From: Aplysia californica | Lineage: Eukaryota; Mollusca; Gastropoda; Aplysiida; Aplysiidae | Direction of reading: 5' to 3' | DNA length: 64,000 nt | Assembly (NCBI RefSeq): GCF_000002075.1 | Contig: NW_004797285.1 | Coordinates: forward strand, 1,668,514 to 1,732,513 | Shown: piece by piece, positions 27,301-34,042 of the stretch | Layout: each line of letters opens with the position of its first letter | Numbering within the stretch: position 1 is the first letter of the stretch | The notes under the pieces: generated by a model | The model's database searches: none | Told to the model about the DNA's origin: nothing | Seen by the model: only the letters and a program-made list of their open reading frames with translations | Position numbers and translations under genes: made by a program

Positions 27301-29551
27301 TGTAGCAATTATGATACCAGCTTAAAGATTTGTTAGTGATTAACTTGAAATGGATGATGTGTATCTCACTATTTGTCTTTAAACTTTCACAGGTTGGAGA
27401 AGTTATACCTGGTGCTCGAAAGTGCTTCACAAAGACATGCCAGCATGATTCAGTGGAAGGTCACTACTTTGTTCAAGAGTCACAAATTGAATGCCCAAAA
27501 TTGGATACTCTAAAAACTTGCACAGATGTGAGTATGTTGTGTAATGTCAGTCTGTTTACTGTTACATTTTAATTCCACAATCTTGAAATTGTGCTTTATA
27601 AATTCATTCATAATGAAATTCCTATATATGCATAGCTTTAAGAAAAGACTAAAAACAAAAGAAATGTGGGACCTGTGCCAAATTTTCTAATCCATTCTTA
27701 GACAGCAAAGTGTAATTTTTAAAAGATTTATCAACTCCTTGACTGTGCTGTCAACATATGTCATACAACTCAGTAATCCGCTGCCAGGTGCGCTGTTAAC
27801 ATATCTCATACGACAGCTAAAACCCTTATTTTGTTTTTGATGGTATCTCAGCTACTTCCATGTTTTGAATAAAGAGAGTGATATCGTTTTAACTATGAGA
27901 TCATATTACAGACCATTAATTGACAGGAAGCATGGGTACTATAACCAGTAAAACAAAGCAAGGTGTGTTGTCTTTCTTACACACACTCTGCAGGACAGTC
28001 AGAACCGACCTGTTGAATCGGAATTCTTGTTTAGTTTCAGTGCTTTCAATGTGTTTACATTGTAATGGCTTTTTCTACGTGGGTCTTGTCAATAGCTAAA
28101 GTCATATATTTTTATTTATCTATTATTGATATAATATAGAATGACAGGAAGCATGAGCTTTGTGACCAATAAAACAAAGCGAGGTGTGTTGTCTTTCCCC
28201 TGCACATCATGCGAGACAGAGCCAATGCATTGAGTTGGAGTGCTTATTCAGTCTTAGTACTTTCATCAAGTTATTTGCAGTATTTTGCCTTGTTCTACGC
28301 AGGTCTTATCATTATCAATGAATGAATTCATCTTTTCATGAATCTCTCTCTATTGAATATATTATAGCTTTACCTATCTGTCTTTATATTAATAAGCAAA
28401 CAGCTTATTAAAGAATGTGACCTGTGATGTCTTGCACATGGTAGAAATTTCCATTGGCATGGAGTGCATATGGTTTGTAGCCAAGGGGTTAAAGAATATT
28501 TCTCAAAGGGACTGCAGCTTAATTTTCTGCTCTGAAAAACTTGCATGGCTACTTAAAAATGTACAGTTTGCAGTAGCTTTATTTATTCATCAAATATTTG
28601 TTTGCCTTCCTGACATTACAGGTAGCAGACATGTTGGACTCAGATGGCTGTTGCTTGAAGTGCATTCCACAAAGTAAGTTGACAGAGAAAGCCAGGGATT
28701 CCTAATCCTTTTAAAGTTATATAATATCTTTGACCGCCTCAGAGAATCTACTTTTTATGTTGATGTCTTAATGCAGCTTGGTATGTTGTGACTTCTTTCT
28801 CTCCCCCCCCCCCTCCCCTTTCAACTTGGTCAGGAGCATAGGCCTTCAACCATTACAAAGTTTTCTACTTCCCTTGTGCTTCTTTCTTCAGCTGTATTCA
28901 AGTCTTGCTCAGTTTCTTGGCTTCTACCTCCACCTTTATCTACCAAGTTCTTCTATTCCTCTGACCTGTGGGGATTCTATCTCAGTTCCTTTTGGGTTGT
29001 ATTTGTTGGGATTACATTAAAGTTTTTTTGGGAGACAATATTGAGCTGAAACTTTTAAAAATTTCACGTTAGATTTCTAAAGTGAATTAAAAATTTTTTG
29101 TTCAGCTTCCATTGTAAAATAACACTGTATTCTCTGTTCTTGAAAAGTATCTATCCTTGAGTATCAGTTCTGTCATCTGTAGATACATTAGCAATTATGA
29201 CAAGGTTTTTCATTCAATTGTTTTTCAGGTATTACTCCAGCTGAAATTCCATGTGAATCTTGCAAGCCTCAGTTGATGTTTGAAGATCCAGAGAAGTCTG
29301 TTGGATTCATCAAATTGTCAAAGCCTAATGGTGTTCAATGTGAGAATACAAAGCCAATCAGAGACCTTCAAGAATGTTCTGGCTTCTGTGAGTCAAAGGA
29401 TCGCTATACTGAAACTGGATTCCAGCTAAGCAGACGATGTTGTCAAGCTCAAAACAAAAGCACCCAAGTTGTAAAGCTTCACTGTTCTGATGGAACATTC
29501 TTGAGCCACGAATTGGACATACCACAGACATGTAGCTGTAGTGCATGCTGA
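876..29551 (+). CDS. Large secreted WxxW/TIL/F5-8C/LDLa/VWC/cystine-knot protein (hemocytin/SCO-spondin/mucin-like), 3' part
   Basis: Exons by splice consensus and phase: 876-1387, 2498-2839, 3267-3347, 4543-4793, 5427-5610, 8348-8569, 8949-9275, 10189-10602, 11666-12079, 12539-12601, 14485-14660, 14969-15137, 15929-16228, 16636-16710, 16982-17142, 17518-17664, 19147-19297, 21027-21089, 21813-22103, 22726-22910, 23455-23550, 23996-24143, 24484-24531, 25306-25355, 26341-26451, 26856-26939, 27393-27527, 28622-28673, 29229-29551. Phases agree throughout and give about 1,845 residues, except that exon 1 carries a 35-bp duplication that breaks its frame. The cysteine-rich modules and C-terminal knot match extracellular, disulfide-linked proteins of the hemocytin, SCO-spondin and gel-forming mucin group. 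A role in haemolymph clotting, mucus or matrix is inference. No VWD or thrombospondin repeat is visible, so the exact family is open. Confidence 0.85.
887..1066 (+). repeat. 36-bp coding minisatellite, about five copies
   Basis: The unit CCTAGTGCTGGACAGTTTGG plus 16 further bases repeats about five times with a few substitutions, the last unit diverging at its end. It encodes a 12-residue Pro/Ser/Thr/Gly-rich segment, a likely O-glycosylated mucin-like linker. The period is a multiple of three, so copy-number change keeps the frame. Confidence 0.9.
1077..1146 (+). repeat. 35-bp exact tandem duplication inside coding exon
   Basis: The block beginning CATGTGTCTCTGGGTGGTCC occurs twice head to tail (1077-1111 and 1112-1146) with no mismatch seen. 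It covers the WSSW motif. Because 35 is not a multiple of three, the first-copy frame runs into a stop inside the second copy. It may be a real loss-of-function allele, a recent mutation or an assembly error. Confidence 0.9.
1388..2497 (+). other. Intron with AGATCT cluster
   Basis: Near 1555 there is a sequence TTAACTCCTTCAATGCC resembling the left end of TTAA-flanked elements found elsewhere in the window, but no partner end was found. A short TAGATCTAGATCT run lies near 1990-2010. No coding signal was recognised. Confidence 0.5.
2498..2839 (+). CDS. Exon: WxxW module 2 (B type)
   Basis: The exon starts after cttttcag and ends before gtaatt, phase 1 to 1. It begins with a Thr/Pro/Val linker, then [16 protein letters not shown], a CPTIADIEC segment, GQDRLMCDV and [12 protein letters not shown]. 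This second WxxW subtype has the ending LDYEVRVLC instead of [12 protein letters not shown]. Confidence 0.85.
3267..3347 (+). CDS. Short Pro/Thr linker exon
   Basis: The 81-bp exon is phase 1 to 1, between tgacag and a gtctgt donor, and encodes a Pro/Thr-rich linker ([15 protein letters not shown] and so on). The donor is weaker than its neighbours', but the phase fits. Confidence 0.65.
3570..3745 (+). repeat. Imperfect AAT/GAT trinucleotide microsatellite
   Basis: Runs of ataataat, gataat and ataacaat make an intronic low-complexity block. Long open frames here (Asn/Ile-rich) are artefacts of the repeat. Confidence 0.85.
3800..3845 (+). repeat. Copy 1 of a conserved stem-loop motif
   Basis: The core GCAACTGCATAAGGTCATAT is shared with 36606-36655 and 61753-61804. 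In this copy the flanking GGCGCTC/GAGCGCC stem is mostly decayed. Confidence 0.6.
4278..4440 (-). repeat. tRNA-derived SINE, degraded
   Basis: Read on the minus strand, the 5' end has an A-box-like TAGTCTAGTGGTTGGG and a B-box-like GGTTGCAGATTCAAAT at tRNA-like spacing, followed by a SINE body with ACCTGGCTAAGGC. It is a pol III-type SINE in an intron, not a tRNA gene: the cloverleaf is not intact. Confidence 0.65.
4543..5610 (+). CDS. Exons 4543-4793 and 5427-5610: TIL/VWC-like segment, then start of WxxW module 3
   Basis: Exon 4543-4793 encodes a cysteine-rich TIL-like segment: [33 protein letters not shown] and [10 protein letters not shown]. Exon 5427-5610 continues with a VWC-like [15 protein letters not shown], a Pro/Thr linker, and the opening [15 protein letters not shown] of the next WxxW module. 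TIL followed by a short VWC-like piece is the usual order in SCO-spondin, hemocytin and mucin proteins. The intron between them (4794-5426) shows nothing notable. Confidence 0.82.
5851..5938 (+). repeat. (TC)n microsatellite
   Basis: A nearly pure TC dinucleotide run in the intron that splits WxxW module 3. Confidence 0.95.
5964..8318 (+). repeat. MITE family A, copy 1, split by a later transposon
   Basis: The two halves, 5964-6138 and 8125-8318, together match the copies at 11056-11508 and 34843-35276. The left end carries GTGGAATCAGGCGC and the right end carries a degraded form of the inverted copy. The copy lies in the intron of WxxW module 3 and ends about 30 bp before the acceptor of the exon at 8348. 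Confidence 0.8.
6139..8124 (+). mobile_element. P-superfamily-like DNA transposon (non-autonomous or decayed)
   Basis: The ends are inverted repeats starting CACAGAATTCTACACTAATA (23 identical bases, then a GGAACT block and a subterminal CTGTGAGGAATTGAA block shared by both ends). An exact 8-bp target duplication GGTAAAAC flanks it at 6131-6138 and 8125-8132. Near 6383 plus-strand codons read [13 protein letters not shown], like the start of a THAP zinc finger, and a stop follows shortly. CA-starting ends, 8-bp duplications and a THAP finger are features of P elements; hAT is the alternative on duplication length. No further transposase was recognised. An internal block of about 115 bp is duplicated (7008-7125 and 7205-7325). 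Confidence 0.78.
8348..8569 (+). CDS. Exon: second half of WxxW module 3
   Basis: Phase 1 to 1. It continues module 3 with [38 protein letters not shown] and [13 protein letters not shown], matching the second half of B-type modules 2 and 7. The preceding 2.7-kb intron carries the nested MITE and P-like element. Confidence 0.85.
8949..9275 (+). CDS. Exon: WxxW module 4 (A type)
   Basis: Phase 1 to 1. A Pro/Ser linker is followed by [55 protein letters not shown] and [14 protein letters not shown]. It is a complete module in a single exon. Confidence 0.9.
9845..9950 (+). repeat. SINE-like fragment (cctTGGGAAAGGCACTTTACAC motif)
   Basis: The segment GTGTCCTTGGGAAAGGCACT and the following TTTACACGAA match a motif I know from dispersed repeats of marine invertebrates. 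The rest of the element is short or degraded. The assignment is from memory. Confidence 0.5.
10189..10602 (+). CDS. Exon: WxxW module 5 (A type), duplicated exon copy 1
   Basis: A Ser/Thr/Pro-rich linker of about 45 residues is followed by [55 protein letters not shown] and [14 protein letters not shown]. It is 414 bp, phase 1 to 1, and differs from the exon at 11666-12079 at only about five positions seen by eye. Confidence 0.92.
10680..11046 (-). repeat. MITE family A, copy 2, inverted, one end missing
   Basis: On the minus strand it matches the body of copy 3 directly downstream, including the CGAGAAAATGGCCGCCAAAG block and the GGAATCGGGCGCTTGTCAA end. It faces copy 3 head to head, giving a large inverted repeat in this intron. 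Confidence 0.78.
11056..11508 (+). repeat. MITE family A, copy 3
   Basis: About 450 bp, with ends GGAATAAGGCGCTCGTCAAT and, inverted, GGTGAAATCAGGCGTTCGTC. A further 45-bp right-end fragment of the same family lies at 11610-11655, ending within a few bases of the acceptor of the exon at 11666. Confidence 0.8.
11510..11600 (+). pseudogene. Decayed WxxW exon tail 1
   Basis: After an intron-like block shared with 12113-12150, the bases near 11565-11600 read [12 protein letters not shown] in one frame, resembling the module ending [12 protein letters not shown]. No splice donor or upstream exon body remains. It looks like the leftover of an earlier copy of the exon. Confidence 0.6.
11666..12079 (+). 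CDS. Exon: WxxW module 6 (A type), duplicated exon copy 2
   Basis: Nearly identical to the exon at 10189-10602, with the same 414-bp length, phases and splice flanks (about 20 bp upstream and 30 bp downstream also shared). The changes seen include GTDGD to GTNGD and LSAFCP to LSTFCP. The open frame is intact, so both copies could be spliced into one protein. Confidence 0.92.
12155..12208 (+). pseudogene. Decayed WxxW exon tail 2
   Basis: The bases ccctgtagagactactagat onward align with the exon ending that encodes [14 protein letters not shown], including a final AACTGCTCTGG, but carry stops. The preceding 40 bp match 11515-11555. It is a second relic of exon duplication. Confidence 0.6.
12539..12601 (+). 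CDS. Short Ser/Thr/Pro linker exon
   Basis: A 63-bp exon, phase 1 to 1, with acceptor ttttttag and donor gtaagt. It encodes a linker, [20 protein letters not shown] plus Ser, between WxxW modules. Confidence 0.7.
12700..13731 (+). mobile_element. TTAA-flanked MITE, copy 1 (piggyBac-like target)
   Basis: TTAA at 12696-12699 and 13732-13735 bounds an element with inverted ends CTCATTCGCTACG. The left subterminal part is GC-rich and the middle is AT-rich, with no coding frame of note. The TTAA target fits piggyBac or Kolobok families; no transposase is present to decide. Confidence 0.72.
13755..13965 (+). repeat. (CA)n microsatellite
   Basis: About 200 bp of imperfect CA repeats. The long Cys/Val- and His/Thr-rich frames on both strands here are artefacts. 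Confidence 0.95.
14485..15137 (+). CDS. Exons 14485-14660 and 14969-15137: WxxW module 7 (B type)
   Basis: The first exon encodes [14 protein letters not shown], a [14 protein letters not shown] block and EMGQ. The second encodes [30 protein letters not shown] and a Thr/Pro-rich tail. An intron at the same kind of place within the module separates them, phase 0. The pattern matches the other B-type modules. Confidence 0.88.
15929..16228 (+). CDS. Exon: WxxW module 8 (A type)
   Basis: Phase 1 to 1, single exon: [55 protein letters not shown] and [14 protein letters not shown]. It most resembles module 4. The flanking introns 15138-15928 and 16229-16635 hold nothing I recognise. Confidence 0.9.
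16636..16710 (+). CDS. Short linker exon with a dibasic site
   Basis: A 75-bp exon, phase 1 to 1. It encodes a Ser-rich linker with [14 protein letters not shown], placed directly before the discoidin domain. The KR pair could be a processing site, but the upstream residue pattern is not a strong furin match. Confidence 0.7.
16982..19297 (+). CDS. Exons 16982-17142, 17518-17664, 19147-19297: F5/8 type C (discoidin) domain
   Basis: The domain starts [20 protein letters not shown], continues [10 protein letters not shown] and [20 protein letters not shown], then [18 protein letters not shown], and finishes [20 protein letters not shown] with a closing HGC. The first and last cysteines, the GSWLA core and the final RFEVHGC are usual for coagulation-factor 5/8 type C domains, which bind membranes or glycans. 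The last intron (17665-19146) contains a dispersed repeat and TC-rich sequence. Confidence 0.92.
18176..18960 (+). repeat. Dispersed repeat beginning (AAT)n-TTGCATTTATATAGCGC
   Basis: The block starts with ATAATAATAAATTGCATTTA and TATAGCGC, contains a (TC)n/(CTGT)n stretch at 18290-18450, and continues with GAGTCTCTGACTTTTGG and a 'gacttaaaacagagattt' stretch that I know from widespread marine invertebrate repeats. Its class (SINE-like or MITE-like) and true 3' end are uncertain. Confidence 0.5.
19915..20632 (+). mobile_element. TTAA-flanked MITE, copy 2
   Basis: TTAA at 19911-19914 and 20633-20636 bounds inverted ends CTCTTTTTATCC. The left subterminal part is GC-rich, like the copy at 12700-13731, and a GTAGCCCGGA block occurs twice near the right end. 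No transposase is recognisable. Confidence 0.7.
21027..21089 (+). CDS. Short linker exon after discoidin domain
   Basis: A 63-bp exon, phase 1 to 1, acceptor tttcag. It encodes [20 protein letters not shown] and then LG, a Met/Ser/Gln-rich linker. Confidence 0.7.
21813..22103 (+). CDS. Exon: WxxW module 9 (diverged B type)
   Basis: [14 protein letters not shown] replaces the usual GWSxW, followed by [27 protein letters not shown] and [11 protein letters not shown], which match the B-type cysteine pattern. The donor gtacgt after 22103 fits phase 1; a second GT three bases earlier is possible. Confidence 0.8.
22726..23550 (+). CDS. Exons 22726-22910 and 23455-23550: TIL-like and VWC-like segment
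   Basis: The first exon encodes a basic linker ([10 protein letters not shown]), then [25 protein letters not shown] and NECPCMVDD, a TIL-type cysteine pattern. The second encodes [14 protein letters not shown] and CPACQV, a short VWC-like piece. The order parallels 4543-5610. Confidence 0.8.
23625..23690 (+). repeat. (TG)n microsatellite
   Basis: An imperfect GT run with GCGTGCGTGC interruptions, in an intron. Confidence 0.9.
23996..24143 (+). CDS. Exon: LDL-receptor class A module
   Basis: The exon carries [20 protein letters not shown] followed by [13 protein letters not shown]. The six cysteines and the acidic DGxxDCxDxxDE-like calcium site are classic for LDLa, although one acidic position is replaced (ADDEHN). 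An upstream CSCQCNTC piece finishes the preceding VWC-like segment. Confidence 0.92.
24484..28673 (+). CDS. Exons 24484-24531, 25306-25355, 26341-26451, 26856-26939, 27393-27527, 28622-28673: VWC region
   Basis: After a basic linker ([11 protein letters not shown]) the exons encode a VWC run: [63 protein letters not shown] and [11 protein letters not shown]. CxxCxC, CCxxC and CCLKC are VWC signatures. The introns 24532-25305 and 25356-26340 hold nothing recognised. The intron 27528-28621 carries a TTAA-type element. Confidence 0.85.
27735..28488 (+). mobile_element. Degraded TTAA-type element with internal tandem duplication
   Basis: The left end reads CTCCTTGACTGTGCTGTCAA after TCAA (27731-27734). 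The right end, inverted, reads CCCCTTGGCTACAAACCATA before TTAA (28489-28492). Inside, a block of about 180 bp with GACAGGAAGCATG and AAGCGAGGTGTGTTGTCTTT is tandemly repeated (27921-28100 and 28139-28320). No coding content is seen. Confidence 0.6.
29229..29551 (+). CDS. Last exon: C-terminal cystine-knot (CTCK) domain and stop
   Basis: The exon opens with a linker ([12 protein letters not shown]), then the knot: [37 protein letters not shown] and the closing QTCSCSAC at the stop. CTCK domains dimerise von Willebrand factor, mucins and hemolectin-type proteins, so this supports a polymer-forming secreted protein. Confidence 0.92.
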
Positions 29552-29652
29552 ATAACTCCTTCAACAATAGGAAAGGAACATTTTATTGAGTTTTTGTTAA
29601 ATCATTGGAGACATGACTGATGAAAGGCATGCTGTGAACGATGACTTGTTGA

Positions 29653-29658
29653 AATAAA
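29653..29658 (+). promoter_or_regulatory. Polyadenylation signal AATAAA
   Basis: AATAAA about 100 bp after the stop of the secreted-protein gene, followed by GT-rich sequence, fits a 3' end here. A (TA)n run follows at 29694-29722. Confidence 0.65.
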
Positions 29659-29984
29659 ATGTTGCATTGTTATCTTCAGAGTTGGTAGTGATGCATATAT
29701 ATTATATATATATATATATATCATTATTATAGCTTGTTCACTTTCACTTTCATCTGTCAGCGGTTAAAATGGGATAAAAACAGATTGCTGTTTAATCTTC
29801 TCAGGTCTTGCATTCGGGTCTAAAAGGTGGATAAGCAACATAATGTGTAAAAGCCGATTAATGAAGGCTACTGCAAAATAAGATTTCGACATGTTTACTT
29901 TGATGTTAGCTGAAAGTAGGTTAAAAAAATAATAATAGAAAATTTACCGCATAGGCCATCCTACTAAGACATCGAAGAGTCGAC

Positions 29985-30445
29985 ATTTGTCGTGTGTCCG
30001 GACGTGGTGAAATCAGGCACTCGTCAATTTTTGGGCATATATAGTTATTAGTACGGTATCATCTTAAAGCTCGTTCATTTGTCTTGCACTAGGCGAAAAA
30101 AAATACCCATTTACCTTGAATAGAAGTCAAAATATTTACGATTGAATGAGATGGTAGTCATCTGGTATCAGAGATAAAATCAGTGAGAAAATGGCCGCCA
30201 AAGTTTGGTGACTTTTAAAGCTTGAGTGTCAATGGCAACTGAAACTTTAAGTTTTTTGTGCCTTTGATCAAAGTTTTTCAGTAAAATCCACAGACAGATG
30301 TGTTTTAAATGGACATAAAAGGTGTTGTGCCCAAAAAAAGGAATTTAGAAAAATAATTGCCAACAGCCAAAAAAATGCCGGTTTCTTTGATATCTTTATT
30401 TTGACGAGCGCTCGATTTCACTACGCTGCCTCACACATTATTTTC
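29985..30445 (+). repeat. MITE family A, copy 4
   Basis: About 460 bp, from GTGGTGAAATCAGGCACTCG to GACGAGCGCTCGATTTCACT. The internal GAGAAAATGGCCGCCAAAGT block is well kept. Confidence 0.8.
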
Positions 30446-30644
30446 ATCAACACTACTTTAAAATTCATACCTATGAAACACGGTCCAATAGATGGGCGAC
30501 TTCTTTTTGAGACGCACATGGTGATTCCTAGACTGCTTTGAGGAGAAAAAAACTGCGTAATTACACTGAAATCTGGGTGCAAGATGGTGCTACTGTCTCA
30601 AAATGAACAATTTATTGACTAGATCTAGGTTTTGTAAATCATAT

Positions 30645-30992
30645 GTGAGGAGTGCTGACAAAATGAGTTACTTCTCGCCATCCACAAATGGAGATATTGG
30701 CCAAAAATCGACACAAGTGTCAAATTTGTAAATTTTCTATTAATGCCATATTCTTTAAGAACAACATTTCTTTTATTATTTCATACTTTTAAATTGTAAA
30801 AACTTCCCTTATACTTATAAGCGTGAAGCATAAATTTCCATAAATAAGGCTTGAATCCGATAAGCAACTCATTTTGTCAGCTCGCATATATTTAAATTAC
30901 TATAGTGATCCTGTGTATGCACCCTAAGTATGGTGTTTAACATAGGGCCCAAATTAAGTGGATCAAGATTTTTTTTTTAAAGAAGTGCCATG
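30645..30992 (+). repeat. Short palindromic MITE plus adjoining dispersed repeat
   Basis: GCTGACAAAATGAGTTACTT near 30655 is mirrored by GCAACTCATTTTGTCAGC near 30870, giving a 250-bp inverted-repeat unit. The adjacent 30905-30992 (GATCCTGTGTATGCACCC and so on) recurs inverted at about 53570-53665. Family unknown. Confidence 0.55.
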
Positions 30993-31280
30993 CAAAGTTA
31001 CAAGTGTATTGCCAAATTAATAAATGAGCGGACAGACCAAAATTAACAAGCGTTAGTATAAGTTATAAGCCTATCATCCATTGATATTTCAGTAGTTGTT
31101 ACTGCTAGGAAAAATGATTGACTAAAAGAATGCAATCCATGTGCAATGGTGGGGAAAAGCCAGAAAGCATATATAACAGAAGAGTAAGAAAGAAGTTGGG
31201 ACTCTCCAGTGGCACCTCACCCCTTAACTATCATCACAACTATTCAGTTACTTAATATTGTTTACAATTTCAACCCTTTT

Positions 31281-32038
31281 TACACAGAACAAGGTTTAGA
31301 TCATAACCATAACGGCACCCGCTGCAGCGGGACCATCCCTACAGTGGGACCTTACCAAAATCCCCCCCTTTTTTTTTGTATGTTAACTCAATTACCTGTG
31401 CTCGGGGTTCACAGGGCAAGGAAATGCCCGAACAAGGATACAGCGGGAGAGATCGAGCGAGCTCCAGCTGGGGGGAAGGGGGTTGTGGGGTCGGGTGGCT
31501 GTAAAAGGGGTCCAAACAGGCAGTCAGCGGTTTGGCGTTGTGATTGGCCAGTCCAGTGATGAGCGAGGTGTGGCAGGCGGCAGAGAGAGAGAGATGATGC
31601 AGAGAGACATGTGTCATAGCCCTACTAGGCCTAGGCTAAGCCAAAAAGTAAAAGAAGATGAGAGCGTGTAGTGTGCGATTCCTGATTGATTGAATTGCGA
31701 TCGTTGATGCTCATAGGCATACGCACGCATCCACTTCACCAATTCTACAGTAGGCTTACTGGTACGATAGACAGCCCAAGCAACAAGACCGAGGAAAAGA
31801 TGGCTGCCAACAAAGACAAAAGGAAATACTTCTCACTCGAATTAAAGGCCGAGATAAGCAACGAATTTGACAAGAAAAGATCTAAAGCGCAAATTTTATT
31901 GATGTGGAAGGAATGTAATCATGCAGATTTTAAATTTTTTTCCGGCAATTCCCCTTTGCATTGCTATAGCGGGAACTTGCCTACAGCAGGATTTTTCTTC
32001 TGGAACCAAAAGTCCCCCCATAGGTATGTTCTACTGTA
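31281..32038 (+). mobile_element. Internally deleted pogo/Tigger-like DNA transposon
   Basis: Bounded by TA (31281-31282 and 32037-32038), with inverted ends CACAGAAC and CAGTAGAAC and a left subterminal block of GGGACC repeats usual for pogo/Tigger elements. An ATG at 31800 opens MAANKDKRKYFSLELKAEI, then SNEFDKKRSKAQIL, which resembles the N-terminal CENP-B/pogo helix-turn-helix. The frame then runs straight into the right end (stop near 32039), so most of the transposase, including the DDE part, is missing. About 760 bp, non-autonomous. Confidence 0.75.
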
Positions 32039-33725
32039 AAAGGTTGGCCTTAATTGAGAGGCAACTATTCTATATGTATTTGTGAGAATATTTTCCATAA
32101 ATTATTAGAACATAAAAAATCCTATAGTGTTGAACAGGATGTAAAATTGAAACTTAGAACTTTTACTACATTCTTTCCAGTCTGCTGGTGTGTCATGGCT
32201 AGGACTACAATACCGGCAGACAATAATTTGAAAAGCTTATTCACCAAGATTAACAGTATAATAAGTATAATAAAAAATGTCAGTTATCCAATTCCAGCAA
32301 TCCAATGAATTGTAAACTGTGAAGTTGTCCTATCTGCCTACTTTGTCCCCAAGCCTTTCTGTGAAGCCAATTTCATGATGAATTTGCAATAGTTTTATTC
32401 CACTTTCAACACACCAATTCATATTTTAGGATGATGGACTTAGAAATAAAACTTTATCTCAAGGGAAGGTAGGCCTTCATGATACCACCAGACCATAATA
32501 TAGCTTCTTGAGCAAGCTTTTCTTTTTCTCAAACTTCACTGTAGTATTAACACCATTTTGATATAGCCTATGAATGGAAGCCCATTAGTCATATAGACCC
32601 AATCTGGTCATTCAGGTCCGATTGGGTTGGGTCGCGAAAAGGTGCTTGCCAGTGCACAGTATTTAAATAGACTTCTGCTTTGCTTCATCAAACTGGACTC
32701 GGAACACTATTAATCCAATCTCATTCCATACAAAGAAAAGATTCCCCCCAATGTCAATACATGCATAGCAGCCTTCAAATTGGCTACTGGCTACGATTTA
32801 CATCAAATGAACCCATTCCGGACTTAGAAAATCAAAACTGTTTGATTTTGGAGGATTAAATCAAATAGCGATAAAATGTAAGCTTTTGTCCCTTCATGAA
32901 AGAAAATCTGGCCACACTCAAACGTATCAATCCATATCAAATAAAGATTTGACGAAACTTTCTGCAGTCTGGGTATAAACATAAGGTAGGCTACTCAGAT
33001 GTACTTTGGATTCAAAACCTTGTAGCGATTCTGATGCTAGAGAACTGCATTCAAAGTAGTGAAACATAGTCTTGAACTAGAACCTGCACTATTCAGAATG
33101 AGGCATATCAGAAACAGTTGAATAATAGTGGTAGTATACAAAATACAACTCGTCTGCCAAGTAACAGCCACATTTTGTCAAAAACAATGGTTACGTTATG
33201 TGGAATAGAAGTAGAAGCAGGATCACATCATTCCTCCAGAAAAGTATCATGTTTGAATTAATGAATTCCAAAGCTCCTTGCCTGGTTCGACTTTAAAATG
33301 CCTCAAAAGGTAAACGATTTGAAAGAGGCGAAGTGGCAATGCATAGGGGTTTCATCGAGCAGTTTAGGCACAGCTCATTTCTAGGAGCCTTACAGATTCA
33401 GAATAGGCTATTTCAAAGGAGGAATGCTCCACTGGGCTAAGCAAATTTCTACTGAAAAGAAAAGACTTTGGCTCAAACTGTGACATTGTACATGTCAATC
33501 AATTTCATTTATAATGTAACATCCAGCTATGCTATTTTCATCACAATTCTGAGCTTATCTTCATAACAACAATAAAAGTACATTCAAATTCCTTTAGGAT
33601 CTACTGTTCCAATACACTCATAGAGATACATATATGTAAACACACACTGACACATAAGTAACTCCACACCACAGCAATTTCTGAACAACAAATGAAATGC
33701 AATGATTGTAATGTAATGCATACTT
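32039..33725. other. Intergenic stretch, nothing recognised
   Basis: This lies between the pogo-like element and the 3' end of MRPL43. I see no coding exon, no long repeat and no clear element ends. Part may be 3' untranslated sequence of MRPL43. Confidence 0.5.
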
Positions 33726-34042
33726 TTATTTGCCTTCAATATGTGAATCAGAACTCTCTGAAGAGGAAACTTTGAGTTGTTCTTCAAGTACCAAGTCTGT
33801 AGCAGTTTTACCAGTAACTTGTATTTGGGAAAATTTCTTGCTTGGAAATTCAGTGGCTGCCATCTCTGAATCCCTGAACATGAAAGGGTGCCAAATTCCT
33901 TGAGTACTTGGGGTTTCTGTGTGATTATTTTGGATCATATTGACAATTTGCACCCCTGACCTTGTACGCATGTGTTCCACCCACTTGCAGATCTCTGGAA
34001 CTTCTTTGCCACTCAGAAGCATAACTTCTCTTCGGCCATTTA
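33726..34042 (-). CDS. MRPL43: MRPL43 exon 3
   Basis: The exon starts after a tatacag acceptor; its first two bases complete the Leu codon begun in exon 2. It encodes the C-terminal half with [13 protein letters not shown] and a tail [13 protein letters not shown]. The stop overlaps an AATAAA hexamer on the minus strand. Confidence 0.92.
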
